From a virus: a DNA stretch of 44,838 bases. Positions 32,417 to 39,820 of this stretch are shown piece after piece; within the stretch, counting starts at the first letter, position 1; each line of letters starts with the position of its first letter. The translations under genes and the position numbers were made by a program. A model generated the notes under the pieces. It ran no database searches, was not told the DNA's origin, and worked only from the letters and a program-made list of their open reading frames with translations. The stretch covers positions 1 to 44,838 of IMG/VR virus record IMGVR_UViG_3300030090_001253; one strand, 5' to 3'.

Positions 32417-33430
32417 ATGCTTGATTTAGTACCACAACGGGCGGTGGATTCCGCCGATATTAACGATCGGGTCGTACAGGTCCGACACAAAGACATTGAC
32501 GACGTTAGCCTATACGAACGCTTTGGACAAATCCGTCGGGTTCCGATTGAGGCATTGACCAGCACACTAGACAAGACCCCATCTGGCGAAATTATACGGG
32601 AAATTGTCCAACCGACCCGCATGGATGGTTTCCACGCATTGCAGAACTGGGCGACGGGTGCGCTGCTCAATGTCAGGCCAGTCAGCAAAACTTATGCCCT
32701 TGTTCCCCACGATGAGCTTTTTGCACAACAGGCTGAGATATTGCGAGATAGCAATATTCCCTTAGATGATGTTGATGTTCTAGATCGGATCTATGAACAA
32801 GGGGCGCGGGTTCACCGAACAATCCACTTCAACGATATGCAAAGCCAGCACGACACTAGGTCAGGCCAGCCGGATGTGGTGCGCTGCAGGATGGACATAT
32901 TTAATTCTGTAGACATGTCTTGGGCTTTCCAGATATTCAGCGGTGCATATCGTGACTTATGTCGTAACACGCTAGTGTTCGGCGGGGAAAAGGCCTACCA
33001 CCAGCGGCGGGTTCATAGGGGTGCTTTGTCACCGGAAGCTATGATCGAAAAGGCGACGATGGGCTTGGATATGTGGCAAAACCAAAAGGAACAGATGCGC
33101 TTGTGGCGTAAATCCCCACTAACTGATCGGGCTTTTGCTGGCATCCTCAAGGATACGATCTGCAAGAAAAACACGAAGGCTGCAGCAGTCGATGAGAACT
33201 TGTCGGTGAACGAACGACGCCTAAACTGGATGCTTGAAAGATTCAGTGAGGAAAAGAAGGAATTGGGGTCAACCTTGTGGGCTGGGTTCAATGCCTTGAC
33301 GCATTGGTCTACGCATTTACCAGATGCGCGGGATCAAGGTCGTAACGAGTGCAAGCGATATGCTAGAGCGGATCAGGTTCGGCAGATTGTCGATGGGGCT
33401 GCTTGGCGCAATCTAGAACTGGCGGCATGA
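32417..33430 (+). CDS. DUF932 family phage/plasmid protein
   Basis: A 337-residue protein of the DUF932 type. Recognisable core: TYALVPHDELFAQQAEIL, a strand-helix region, then VRCRMDIFNSVDMSWAFQIF followed by SGAYRDLCRNTLVFGG, the family's most conserved stretch. The C-terminal part is helical and basic. DUF932 proteins occur on phages and plasmids and are of unknown function. Start follows AAGGGA. It stands alone between inverted repeats and a tiny membrane peptide, and may be transcribed as a separate early unit. Confidence 0.82.
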   Translation: MLDLVPQRAVDSADINDRVVQVRHKDIDDVSLYERFGQIRRVPIEALTSTLDKTPSGEIIREIVQPTRMDGFHALQNWATGALLNVRPVSKTYALVPHDELFAQQAEILRDSNIPLDDVDVLDRIYEQGARVHRTIHFNDMQSQHDTRSGQPDVVRCRMDIFNSVDMSWAFQIFSGAYRDLCRNTLVFGGEKAYHQRRVHRGALSPEAMIEKATMGLDMWQNQKEQMRLWRKSPLTDRAFAGILKDTICKKNTKAAAVDENLSVNERRLNWMLERFSEEKKELGSTLWAGFNALTHWSTHLPDARDQGRNECKRYARADQVRQIVDGAAWRNLELAA

Positions 33431-33431
33431 T

Positions 33432-33515
33432 ATGGGCGATTTCGAAGGGCCGTATCTGCTTTACAAGACGCTAGTTATAATCGCAGTCATTTTACTGTTG
33501 ATCATCATTTTATAA
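33432..33515 (+). CDS. Tiny single-helix membrane peptide, 27 residues
   Basis: ATG 33432 lies one base after the DUF932 stop, and the frame ends TAA at 33515. The product is MGDFEGPYLLYK followed by TLVIIAVILLLIIIL, one strong transmembrane helix after an acidic head. GGCGG 7 bases upstream could serve as a weak ribosome-binding site. Such peptides are common in phages as small membrane effectors. Expression is not proven. Confidence 0.45.
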   Translation: MGDFEGPYLLYKTLVIIAVILLLIIIL

Positions 33516-33529
33516 AAGGGAACAAAACG

Positions 33530-34027
33530 ATGGACAAACTACCTACAAACCTAATGAACCAACTCAAAGATCTTCACGACAATTTCGAAGATTACTTCCG
33601 ACGCAGTGAGCGGGATCGGGTGCTCAAGGCTTTGCGCAGCGGCGGCTTGCCGCAAGACTACCAGCATCAAGGGGTCACGATAGATCAGGACAGCGGCGCG
33701 AGGTATCTCGCTACTGGTAATGACACCGATATGCACGGCAACCCACTAGCAGTCGATCATAAGATCGCAGGTAAAACCAAATCTGGCTGGGTCAAACTAT
33801 CGGCGAATGATGTGAAAATTCTTGGCTATTTAGAAAAGGGTTTCATCGCTGTTCCGACTCTTGCGGGTGTTATGGGATTTACGCGCCAGTCTATCCATGC
33901 GGCTATGTGGCGTCTTAAGCAGCACGGCCACGAGATCGAAGCACGGCCAACGGGCAAGCGTAAACATGGCTATGATAAGATCTATCGGATTAAATCGGCA
34001 TCTAACAAGGATGTTGCCAGCGGATAA
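33530..34027 (+). CDS. Putative winged-helix DNA-binding protein
   Basis: A 165-residue basic protein. Residues 1-45 are helical (LMNQLKDLHDNFEDYFRRSE). Residues about 92-155 look like a winged helix: LSANDVKILGYLEKGFIAVP, TLAGVMGFTRQSIHAAMWRL as the helix-turn-helix, and a basic wing (GKRKHGYDKIYRI). It probably regulates phage or host transcription. Start has AAGGGAACAAAACG upstream. A strong hairpin follows in the gap after it. Confidence 0.6.
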   Translation: MDKLPTNLMNQLKDLHDNFEDYFRRSERDRVLKALRSGGLPQDYQHQGVTIDQDSGARYLATGNDTDMHGNPLAVDHKIAGKTKSGWVKLSANDVKILGYLEKGFIAVPTLAGVMGFTRQSIHAAMWRLKQHGHEIEARPTGKRKHGYDKIYRIKSASNKDVASG

Positions 34028-34047
34028 GATCTGTGCTTTAACGATGG

Positions 34048-34067
34048 GGCGGGTGCTTTTACCCGCC
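34048..34067 (+). promoter_or_regulatory. Strong GC hairpin between genes
   Basis: GGCGGGT-GCTTTT-ACCCGCC, a perfect 7-bp stem without a T tail. It may stabilise mRNA ends or be processed, giving unequal expression of the genes on either side. Confidence 0.6.
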
Positions 34068-34090
34068 TCAAACAACAGGAAGGAATAGTT

Positions 34091-34318
34091 ATGAAAACCA
34101 CACTTTTGAAGCCTGAGCTTTCGAACCAAGAAGCAAAAGACATGATCGTAATTACCGAGAAAGAGGCGCGGACCATTCGCGCTTTGGTTACCAGTATCAG
34201 CAACCAGCTTTCGGCACTTGATCATGTTTTGGACTCTATTGGGGTTGAGTCTTGGGTGTCTAGCGAACATCCTCGTACACTGGCAAACTACAAGTTTACG
34301 ATCAAAAACGAGGATTAA
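34091..34318 (+). CDS. Hypothetical small early protein
   Basis: A 75-residue protein. Residues 20-52 are a helix (ITEKEARTIRALVTSISNQL and SALDHVLDSIG), followed by a polar end. Good AGGAAGGA ribosome-binding site in a CAACAGGAAGGA context also seen before the gene at 29962. It is the last gene before a terminator. Function unknown. Confidence 0.55.
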   Translation: MKTTLLKPELSNQEAKDMIVITEKEARTIRALVTSISNQLSALDHVLDSIGVESWVSSEHPRTLANYKFTIKNED

Positions 34319-34366
34319 CTGTTACCCTGCGCGGGGGGCTAATACCGCGCTTCTCCCTCCAACTGG

Positions 34367-34395
34367 CCTCCGACATAGTGTCGGGGGTCTTTTTT
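34367..34395 (+). terminator. Rho-independent terminator
   Basis: CTCCGACA (34368-34375) pairs with TGTCGGGG (34379-34386, one G-T pair), then a run of six T. A second stem, GCGCGG/CCGCGC, lies just before it (about 34329-34350). Ends the early region. Confidence 0.78.
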
Positions 34396-34795
34396 GTGGG
34401 CGAACCTAGAATATAGATCAGCGGCTTGTTATCGCGGGATATATCGGCGGTGGATTGTTTCGGTGTTGCTGTGCCTCTTGCGGTCTAGACCATCCTCTAA
34501 ATTTAAAGACATGACAAATGGACACGCGGGTGCGCGGGTGCGGGTGCATGTGTGAGTTATGCAAAGGGTTTTATATTTGGGGATCAGTTCCGGTGCACCC
34601 TTGGCGATCAATGATGGGGGGATTTGCAGGTGTATTAGTACCAGATCGGTATTGATTTGGGGTGGCAAGTTTGGATGCCCTGTAATCGTTGCCCCAAGCC
34701 AATTATCTAAAAATATATTTATCTGTTTTGTGTAGGCTACCAGAGGGCCACCCCACCCCCTAGTACATGTGCTAGCAATCTCGCCATCAATTTAC

Positions 34796-34824
34796 TTGAC
34801 AGGAGTTATCGATACAGCTAAAAG
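34796..34824 (+). promoter_or_regulatory. Sigma70-like rightward promoter
   Basis: TTGACA (34796-34801), 17-base spacer, TAAAAG (34819-34824). Predicted start near 34831, at the left arm of a leader hairpin. Confidence 0.5.
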
Positions 34825-34829
34825 TAGTG

Positions 34830-34862
34830 TGTAGGGAGAAGCCCCGGAGAATCATCCCTACA
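34830..34862 (+). promoter_or_regulatory. Leader hairpin, perfect 8-bp stem
   Basis: TGTAGGGA (34830-34837) and TCCCTACA (34855-34862) with a 17-base loop containing GGAG. It would sit at the very 5' end of the transcript from the promoter at 34796. Confidence 0.6.
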
Positions 34863-34892
34863 TATGGATGTATCCCGGCGGGGGGTACCCCG

Positions 34893-34921
34893 ATTGTACA
34901 TACGTACATCGAAATTGTCAA
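34893..34921 (-). promoter_or_regulatory. Strong sigma70-like leftward promoter
   Basis: On the minus strand TTGACA (34921-34916), 17-base spacer, TACAAT (34898-34893): close to consensus. No gene lies downstream on that strand for at least 480 bases, so the product may be a noncoding RNA. Confidence 0.6.
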
Positions 34922-34939
34922 GCCCAAATTATTTTTTTC

Positions 34940-34968
34940 TTGACTTATACGATACGTATCCCCATAAT
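34940..34968 (+). promoter_or_regulatory. Sigma70-like promoter of the packaging/late genes
   Basis: TTGACT (34940-34945), 17-base spacer, CATAAT (34963-34968). The spacer contains the perfect palindrome GATACGTATC (34951-34960), a likely operator. Downstream an 8-bp inverted repeat, TTCGAAAT/ATTTCGAA (34984-35014), would form a leader hairpin before the gene at 35090. Confidence 0.6.
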
Positions 34969-35089
34969 AGGTGCGTAGGTTGGTTCGAAATTAGCACATC
35001 TCCCCGATTTCGAAACATATTTTGTAAAAAGCGAGCTTGTGGCTACACGAACTCACACCTACATCACCTAAAAAAACGAAAGAACGACT

Positions 35090-35290
35090 ATGTACACAGC
35101 GATGTTGCTGCTTTGCTCTATGTATTCTCCCGGAGAGTGCATACAAGCAACAGACAGCAAGGGTCCGTACCCTACAGAAGAAGAGTGTCAAGTACGAATA
35201 GAGGAAATGGCGACAGATACACGCCTTCTTTTTCCGTATTTGATCACTGCTGGCACCCGTTGTGCGTACGATGGTGGTGAAAGTACGTAA
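35090..35290 (+). CDS. Small cysteine-containing, possibly exported protein
   Basis: A 66-residue protein with a short hydrophobic start (MYTAMLLLCSMY) and four cysteines (9, 17, 33, 58). The segment PYPTEEECQVRIEEM followed by AGTRCAY is typical of a short phage protein family in which the cysteines probably pair outside the cytoplasm. It is first in the late unit, just before terminase. No recognised function; a superinfection or envelope role is possible. Confidence 0.55.
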   Translation: MYTAMLLLCSMYSPGECIQATDSKGPYPTEEECQVRIEEMATDTRLLFPYLITAGTRCAYDGGEST

Positions 35291-35293
35291 ATT

Positions 35294-35698
35294 ATGAACC
35301 TTTTACCTCAACCACGCACCAAAAAGCGTGAACTAACCGAAAAACAGACCAAATTCCTCGACATCCTGTTCGAAAACGGTGGTCAGGTGACCAAAGCAGC
35401 CGTAGATGCAGGGTATTCGGAGGGATCTGCAGGTTGGTTACGCAAAAACCTAGCTGATGAGATAGTCGAACGCACAAAAGACGTACTCTCTATGAACGCA
35501 TTTAAGGCCGCTACACGCCTTGTAGACACTATAGACAACCCTGCCCCCGAACGAGGTGATGACCTGCGCCTCAAGGCCGCTGAGAGCCTCTTAAATCGTG
35601 TAGGAGTACGTCAAGCAGAGACAATAAACCACAATGTAACGGCTATGCACGGCGTGGTCTTGTTACCACCGAAGAAAGAGGTCGTGATCGATGGCTAA
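35294..35698 (+). CDS. terS: Terminase small subunit
   Basis: A 134-residue protein. Residues 14-45 form the helix-turn-helix typical of small terminases (LTEKQTKFLDILFENGGQVT, KAAVDAGYSEGSA), followed by a helical oligomerisation region (DDLRLKAAESLLNRVGV) and a short beta tail. It recognises phage DNA and regulates packaging by the large subunit, whose gene is 264 bases downstream. Start lies 3 bases after the preceding stop region. Confidence 0.82.
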   Translation: MNLLPQPRTKKRELTEKQTKFLDILFENGGQVTKAAVDAGYSEGSAGWLRKNLADEIVERTKDVLSMNAFKAATRLVDTIDNPAPERGDDLRLKAAESLLNRVGVRQAETINHNVTAMHGVVLLPPKKEVVIDG

Positions 35699-35954
35699 CC
35701 CGATGCAATCAATGAAGACAACAAAGAAAGTAGTCGAGGCACCCGCACTCAGAGAGAAGATGGGCGTCCTAGACTTCGAAGGTAAACTGATCCCACTCAA
35801 CGACGCTAAAAGAAGGCTGATGAACGAAGCCTCTAAGCTAGGCTTAGATGACATGGAGGGAGCAGGATACGTGAGGGACATGCTGTCGAAACTTGGCTAC
35901 AAGACGAGTGAGTCGAAGGGTCGTGCAGCAGGAGGAAGCGTGGAGAAGCCGTAG
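35691..35954 (+). CDS. Hypothetical protein between terminase subunits
   Basis: An 87-residue basic protein (MANPMQSMKTTKKVVEAPAL...), helical in residues 38-70 (LNDAKRRLMNEASKLGLDDM, VRDMLSKLGY), ending in a Ser/Gly/Lys tail. It overlaps the small terminase by 8 bases and abuts the large terminase start. It may act in packaging; no family recognised. Confidence 0.6.
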   Translation: MANPMQSMKTTKKVVEAPALREKMGVLDFEGKLIPLNDAKRRLMNEASKLGLDDMEGAGYVRDMLSKLGYKTSESKGRAAGGSVEKP

Positions 35955-37625
35955 ATGGCAGGTCGTCCCAAGAAAGACCCCAACGCTCCCAAAGCTACGT
36001 ACCACCTGTCCAAGCGGGAACTTGCCCGTCGTGCCGCCCAAAAGAAACTTACAGCAGCCAAGAAGAGTGCAGAGAAGGTAACCAAACGAGCGGAGGGAAA
36101 GCGTAAGTATGCTAAGAAGATTGCGACTAGCATGGGCAAAGTTGAAAATGCCCTCAACGCCAAAGCTACCACAGTTATCGATCAGGGGGATCTTGCCGAT
36201 CTGCCCCCTCCGGTCACTGACCTCGTCGAAGATGCAGAAGTTATATTCAAGCCTAACGACGGTCCCCAAGAAGATTTCCTGTCTGCTGGCGAACGTGACG
36301 TTCTTTACGGAGGGGCCGCCGGGGGAGGCAAAAGTTTTGCGCTTCTTGCGGACCCGCTACGTTATTGTCACAATCCTAACCATCGTGGTCTACTCCTGCG
36401 CCGTACTCTTGATGAGTTAACCGAACTTATAGACAAGTCACGCCAGCTATACGTCAAAGCGTTTCCCGGTGCGAAGTTTCGTGAGTCGAAGTCTACGTGG
36501 CACTTCCCGTCTGGTGCTACGATCTGGTTCACCTACCTCGACAAAGACAAAGACGTAACCCGCTTTCAAGGACAAGCATTCAACTGGATAGGTATCGATG
36601 AAATCACACAATACCCCACTCCTTATGTCTGGGACTACTTGCGTTCTCGCCTTCGCACTACTGATCCTGAACTCCAGCAACACTTGTACATGCGCTGCAC
36701 TGCCAACCCGGGGGGAGTGGGAGGTTGGTGGGTCAAGAAAACCTACATAGAGGGAGTCGAACCCAACAAGGCATTCCCTGCCTTCGACATAGAAACAAAG
36801 AATAACTTCTTGTGGCCCGACGGTCACGAAAAAGCGGGGCAACCTCTCTTCTACCGCAAGTTCGTTCCTGCACGTTTGACTGACAATCCGTACCTCATGG
36901 CGGACGGACAGTACGAAGCGATGCTCAGATCGCTACCAGAAGTCGAACGCAAAAGACTCCTAGAGGGTGACTGGGACGTAGCGGAGGGAGCAGCCTTCCC
37001 AGAGTTCTCTCGTGAAAAGCACGTTGTAGAGCCATTCGAACTTCCGACGAATTGGCCCCGGATACGAATGGCGGACTACGGTTACGCTGCACCATCGTGT
37101 GTTCTGTGGGGCGCAATCGATTGGGACAACAACATCTGGATCTACAGAGAGTTATATCAAAAACACTTGACAGCAGAAGAGTTAGCTGCTAAAATACTAA
37201 AAGCTGAACAACTAGATCCTCTACCGCATTACACGGTCCTTGACTCGTCTTGCTGGAACAAGACAGGTTTTGGGCCTTCAATCGCAGAAGTGATGATGAG
37301 GGCGGGTGTGAGGTGGACGCCTTCAGATAGAAACCGCATACAGGGCAAGATGGAGATACACCGTCGTTTAGCTGATGATTCATACACAAAAGAACCACGC
37401 CTACGCTTCTTTTCTTCTTGTCAGAATATTATCAAACAGATTGCGGGTATACCCTTGTCTAAAACAAACAGTGAAGACGTAGACACAAAGGCTGAAGATC
37501 ACGCATACGACGCTCTGCGCTACGGAATGATGACACGCATGAGCGGATACGCTTCGATACACCAACAGTTGCACTCCATAAAGAATCAGGTGCATCAAGT
37601 ACAAGATGAGGTCTTTGGCTACTAA
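35955..37625 (+). CDS. terL: Terminase large subunit
   Basis: A 556-residue packaging motor. Residues 119-127 are Walker A (GGAAGGGKS); FNWIGIDEI is Walker B with the catalytic Glu; MRCTANPGG is the coupling motif. The C-terminal RNase H-type nuclease shows Asp in MADYGYAAPS, Asp in VLDSSCW, and Asp in AEDHAYDALRYG. It cuts concatemeric DNA and pumps it into the prohead through the portal. The first 55 residues are a Lys/Arg/Ala-rich extension with an AT-hook-like GRPKK at 3-7. Stop overlaps the next ATG (TAATG). Confidence 0.93.
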   Translation: MAGRPKKDPNAPKATYHLSKRELARRAAQKKLTAAKKSAEKVTKRAEGKRKYAKKIATSMGKVENALNAKATTVIDQGDLADLPPPVTDLVEDAEVIFKPNDGPQEDFLSAGERDVLYGGAAGGGKSFALLADPLRYCHNPNHRGLLLRRTLDELTELIDKSRQLYVKAFPGAKFRESKSTWHFPSGATIWFTYLDKDKDVTRFQGQAFNWIGIDEITQYPTPYVWDYLRSRLRTTDPELQQHLYMRCTANPGGVGGWWVKKTYIEGVEPNKAFPAFDIETKNNFLWPDGHEKAGQPLFYRKFVPARLTDNPYLMADGQYEAMLRSLPEVERKRLLEGDWDVAEGAAFPEFSREKHVVEPFELPTNWPRIRMADYGYAAPSCVLWGAIDWDNNIWIYRELYQKHLTAEELAAKILKAEQLDPLPHYTVLDSSCWNKTGFGPSIAEVMMRAGVRWTPSDRNRIQGKMEIHRRLADDSYTKEPRLRFFSSCQNIIKQIAGIPLSKTNSEDVDTKAEDHAYDALRYGMMTRMSGYASIHQQLHSIKNQVHQVQDEVFGY

Positions 37626-39556
37626 TGGCTGCTGGAACTCCCCCATATATAATAGAACAAACTGATTATGATCCTAGAACTATAACTCTGGGTGACTTTA
37701 TTAAACTGTATGAAACTGAATCTACTGAGGTGGGCGGTAGAAAAAATAGCACGTGGGGAAACAAGATACGTAAAAATGCGGTATACAAAGACCTTCTTAA
37801 TGAACCTGTAATCAACATACTAGATGCTACAAAACAAATAGACGGAAAGAACATCTACAAAGCAGCACAAGATGCTGTAAAAGAAGCAAAAGGTGATTTT
37901 CAAAGTAAACTACGTACCATAGAAAACAACATCCTTCCAAAAATTAAAGAAATTCAAGCAAGGGAAGGTATTGATTTAAGTAAATTCACGTCTCTGACTG
38001 ACACAGTTCCCAAGATACGAACTGCTGGCGCAAAGAAGACTGCAACTACGCAGTTTGATAGCAATAAGATGGGAGATCTTATCGCAAATCTAGAGGATCA
38101 CGTCAAGAAGAATCCTAAAGATCGCCCAGCAGCAAATGCAATTTTATTACTGTTAGAGATGGGGGCACGTCCCAGCCTACCCACAGAAATTATTAGCACT
38201 GACTATGTTGAAACTACTGTAACTCCAGAATCAGAAATGTTGGGGGTAGGAATTAAAAACGATGGCCTACACATTCCAGCAGAAAGAAAGGGTGTAAAGA
38301 GACAAGCAGGGGGACAAACTCCTAACGTGCAACCATTCAACGCTCCCTTGTCCCAGAGGGCAATAACCATTCTTCAAGACCAAAGCAGATACAACTCAGA
38401 GAACTTTGGTGACAACAGAAGATTAGATAACTTTTTTCAAGTTGAAAATGCAGACGGCACCCTCAGACCTTTAGATTTAGACAAAGATGTAAACCCACTC
38501 TTAAAAATAGTCACACCCTCCGGCACGGTTAGAAAATTAAAGGATGGAAAGTTTGTACCAACAGACGATCCTCTCACATCTAAAAACTTCAGAACTATCT
38601 GGACGAACATTGCTAACAATGCCCTAAACGACCAAGCTAAAATTGCTGCCTTACAGTCTCGTGACGTAGGTACAAACACAGGCTCTGTTGCTGTTTACTT
38701 AGGACAAGCTGGAGACTACCAACCTGCAGCCGTAGCTGACTTAAATGAAATCAGTAGAAAGTCTTGGGGACTATACACTCTGAGAAACGAAGTGGGTAAA
38801 GAAGAATTTACAAAAGGTAATCTACTTTCTACTTCCACCTTTTTGTTCGACACATCCGAAAACGAAAGAAGCTACGAAGTATTCGGTAGAGGTCAAGCTG
38901 CTAACGTGCCCATCCAAGTCGGAGGATTCTCTGCGCCAAGAGCGGATGTAGACCAGCAAGTCAAAAGAGAAGCGGCCCAGACTGAAGACCCAGAGCAACG
39001 AGGAAGAGTCAGTGACTTTTTAAATAGGTTCTTTCTTGGATCTATAGTCACAGGACTGGGCGTCGAAGTCGCTACATCTGATGACCCCTTGATGACAACA
39101 GCAGCCCTCGCAGGAGAGGAAGCCAGAGACGAAACCATATACCAAGCGGCAAAGACTGTCCTCCCTCCTCAAGCTAGAATTGTTGCCGAAGCTGCCCCTA
39201 TGATTCTAGGAGCAACTGCGACCCAACAAGACCTTACGCCACACGAATTAGAGGCTATGAATATACAAGCAGAGGCACAGTTTAAACGACAACAGAGAAG
39301 AGACGCTAGGCTTGAAGAGGCAATGTCTGCAGCAGGAGGAAGCCCACCAGCAGAGGGCGGCGAAGAAATACTCACACCATACTCTACGATGGTTGACGAG
39401 GCATTAAGAGACTCCGCTATGCCTACAGAGATTGTCACTGAACAAGACAGAATAAATAGAATGGAAGAAATAGTAACCCAAGACGCAGGGTTTATGAACA
39501 GGGATGAAGCCCCTATGCCACAACAAGCTAGGCAAGATAGCTTCGCAAACTTTTAA
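37625..39556 (+). CDS. Tyrosine-recombinase-like protein of unknown role in the head-gene operon
   Basis: A 643-residue protein. Residues 20-120 resemble a core-binding helical domain (TLGDFIKLYETES, KNIYKAAQDAVKEA). Residues 165-365 follow the order of a tyrosine recombinase catalytic domain: AILLLLEMGARPSLPTEI (box I, Arg182), a strand region with AERKGVKR, PLSQRAITIL, FRTIWTNIANNAL, then LQSRDVGTNTG (Arg346) and VYLGQ where box II usually has H-x2-R and LGH. The His positions are Leu and Gln, so activity is doubtful. Residues 400-643 are unrelated, acidic and Gln-rich. It lies between terminase and portal. Confidence 0.5.
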   Translation: MAAGTPPYIIEQTDYDPRTITLGDFIKLYETESTEVGGRKNSTWGNKIRKNAVYKDLLNEPVINILDATKQIDGKNIYKAAQDAVKEAKGDFQSKLRTIENNILPKIKEIQAREGIDLSKFTSLTDTVPKIRTAGAKKTATTQFDSNKMGDLIANLEDHVKKNPKDRPAANAILLLLEMGARPSLPTEIISTDYVETTVTPESEMLGVGIKNDGLHIPAERKGVKRQAGGQTPNVQPFNAPLSQRAITILQDQSRYNSENFGDNRRLDNFFQVENADGTLRPLDLDKDVNPLLKIVTPSGTVRKLKDGKFVPTDDPLTSKNFRTIWTNIANNALNDQAKIAALQSRDVGTNTGSVAVYLGQAGDYQPAAVADLNEISRKSWGLYTLRNEVGKEEFTKGNLLSTSTFLFDTSENERSYEVFGRGQAANVPIQVGGFSAPRADVDQQVKREAAQTEDPEQRGRVSDFLNRFFLGSIVTGLGVEVATSDDPLMTTAALAGEEARDETIYQAAKTVLPPQARIVAEAAPMILGATATQQDLTPHELEAMNIQAEAQFKRQQRRDARLEEAMSAAGGSPPAEGGEEILTPYSTMVDEALRDSAMPTEIVTEQDRINRMEEIVTQDAGFMNRDEAPMPQQARQDSFANF

Positions 39557-39574
39557 ACAGCCCCGGAGGAACCG

Positions 39575-39808
39575 ATGGCAAACAAAACCACTGGAAACTA
39601 CAACTTTGGTGAATCATACATTATGAATGCAGACAAAGTGTCTGTAGACAACGATGAAGGTGCATCTACACTCTACCGTGAGGGTCTTGAGTTTGACACT
39701 CGCGCTCAAACAGGAGTGTTGACTGAAGACATGCCAAAGAAACAAACCAAGACGACTATTGATCCGTCATTTGACACAATGGCTGAAGACAGAAATTACT
39801 TTAGCTAG
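39575..39808 (+). CDS. Hypothetical small protein upstream of portal
   Basis: A 77-residue acidic, polar protein (MANKTTGNYNFGESYIMNAD...), ending TMAEDRNYFS. No hydrophobic core or known motif; likely extended or disordered. It has a strong GGAGGAACCG ribosome-binding site, suggesting high expression. Its place just before the portal suggests a small head protein. Confidence 0.6.
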   Translation: MANKTTGNYNFGESYIMNADKVSVDNDEGASTLYREGLEFDTRAQTGVLTEDMPKKQTKTTIDPSFDTMAEDRNYFS

Positions 39809-39820
39809 AAAGTAACATCT

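Larger units (their letters stand above)
34397..35089. other. Noncoding regulatory hub, candidate replication origin
   Basis: About 690 bases without a convincing gene. It holds a bulged long hairpin (34651-34703: ATTG/CAAT, TTGG/CCAA, GGCAA/TTGCC), then an AT-rich tract (34702-34735), two rightward and one leftward sigma70-like promoters, and several perfect palindromes. The combination of strong hairpin, AT-rich tract and divergent promoters at the early/late boundary fits an origin or a transcription switch. Open frames here lack ribosome-binding sites and plausible proteins. Confidence 0.6.

Noticed and set aside
34429-34668. Minus-strand 79-codon frame downstream of the leftward promoter
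   Set aside because: TTG start without a ribosome-binding site, and implausible composition (CITHTCTRTRAPAC). The noncoding RNA reading is simpler.
34971-34997. GGTTCGAAAT resembling a tRNA T-loop, raising a tRNA or attachment site
   Set aside because: The T-stem would be mostly G-T pairs, and no acceptor or anticodon arm fits. It is better explained as an arm of the TTCGAAAT/ATTTCGAA repeat.
34864-35280. 138-codon open frame across the noncoding hub
   Set aside because: It runs through promoter elements and across the 35090 gene in another frame; the product is Arg/His/Ser-rich with no domain character.
37625-39556. Functional integrase and temperate lifestyle
   Set aside because: Catalytic histidines are replaced, there is no repressor or attachment site beside it, and it lies in the head operon.
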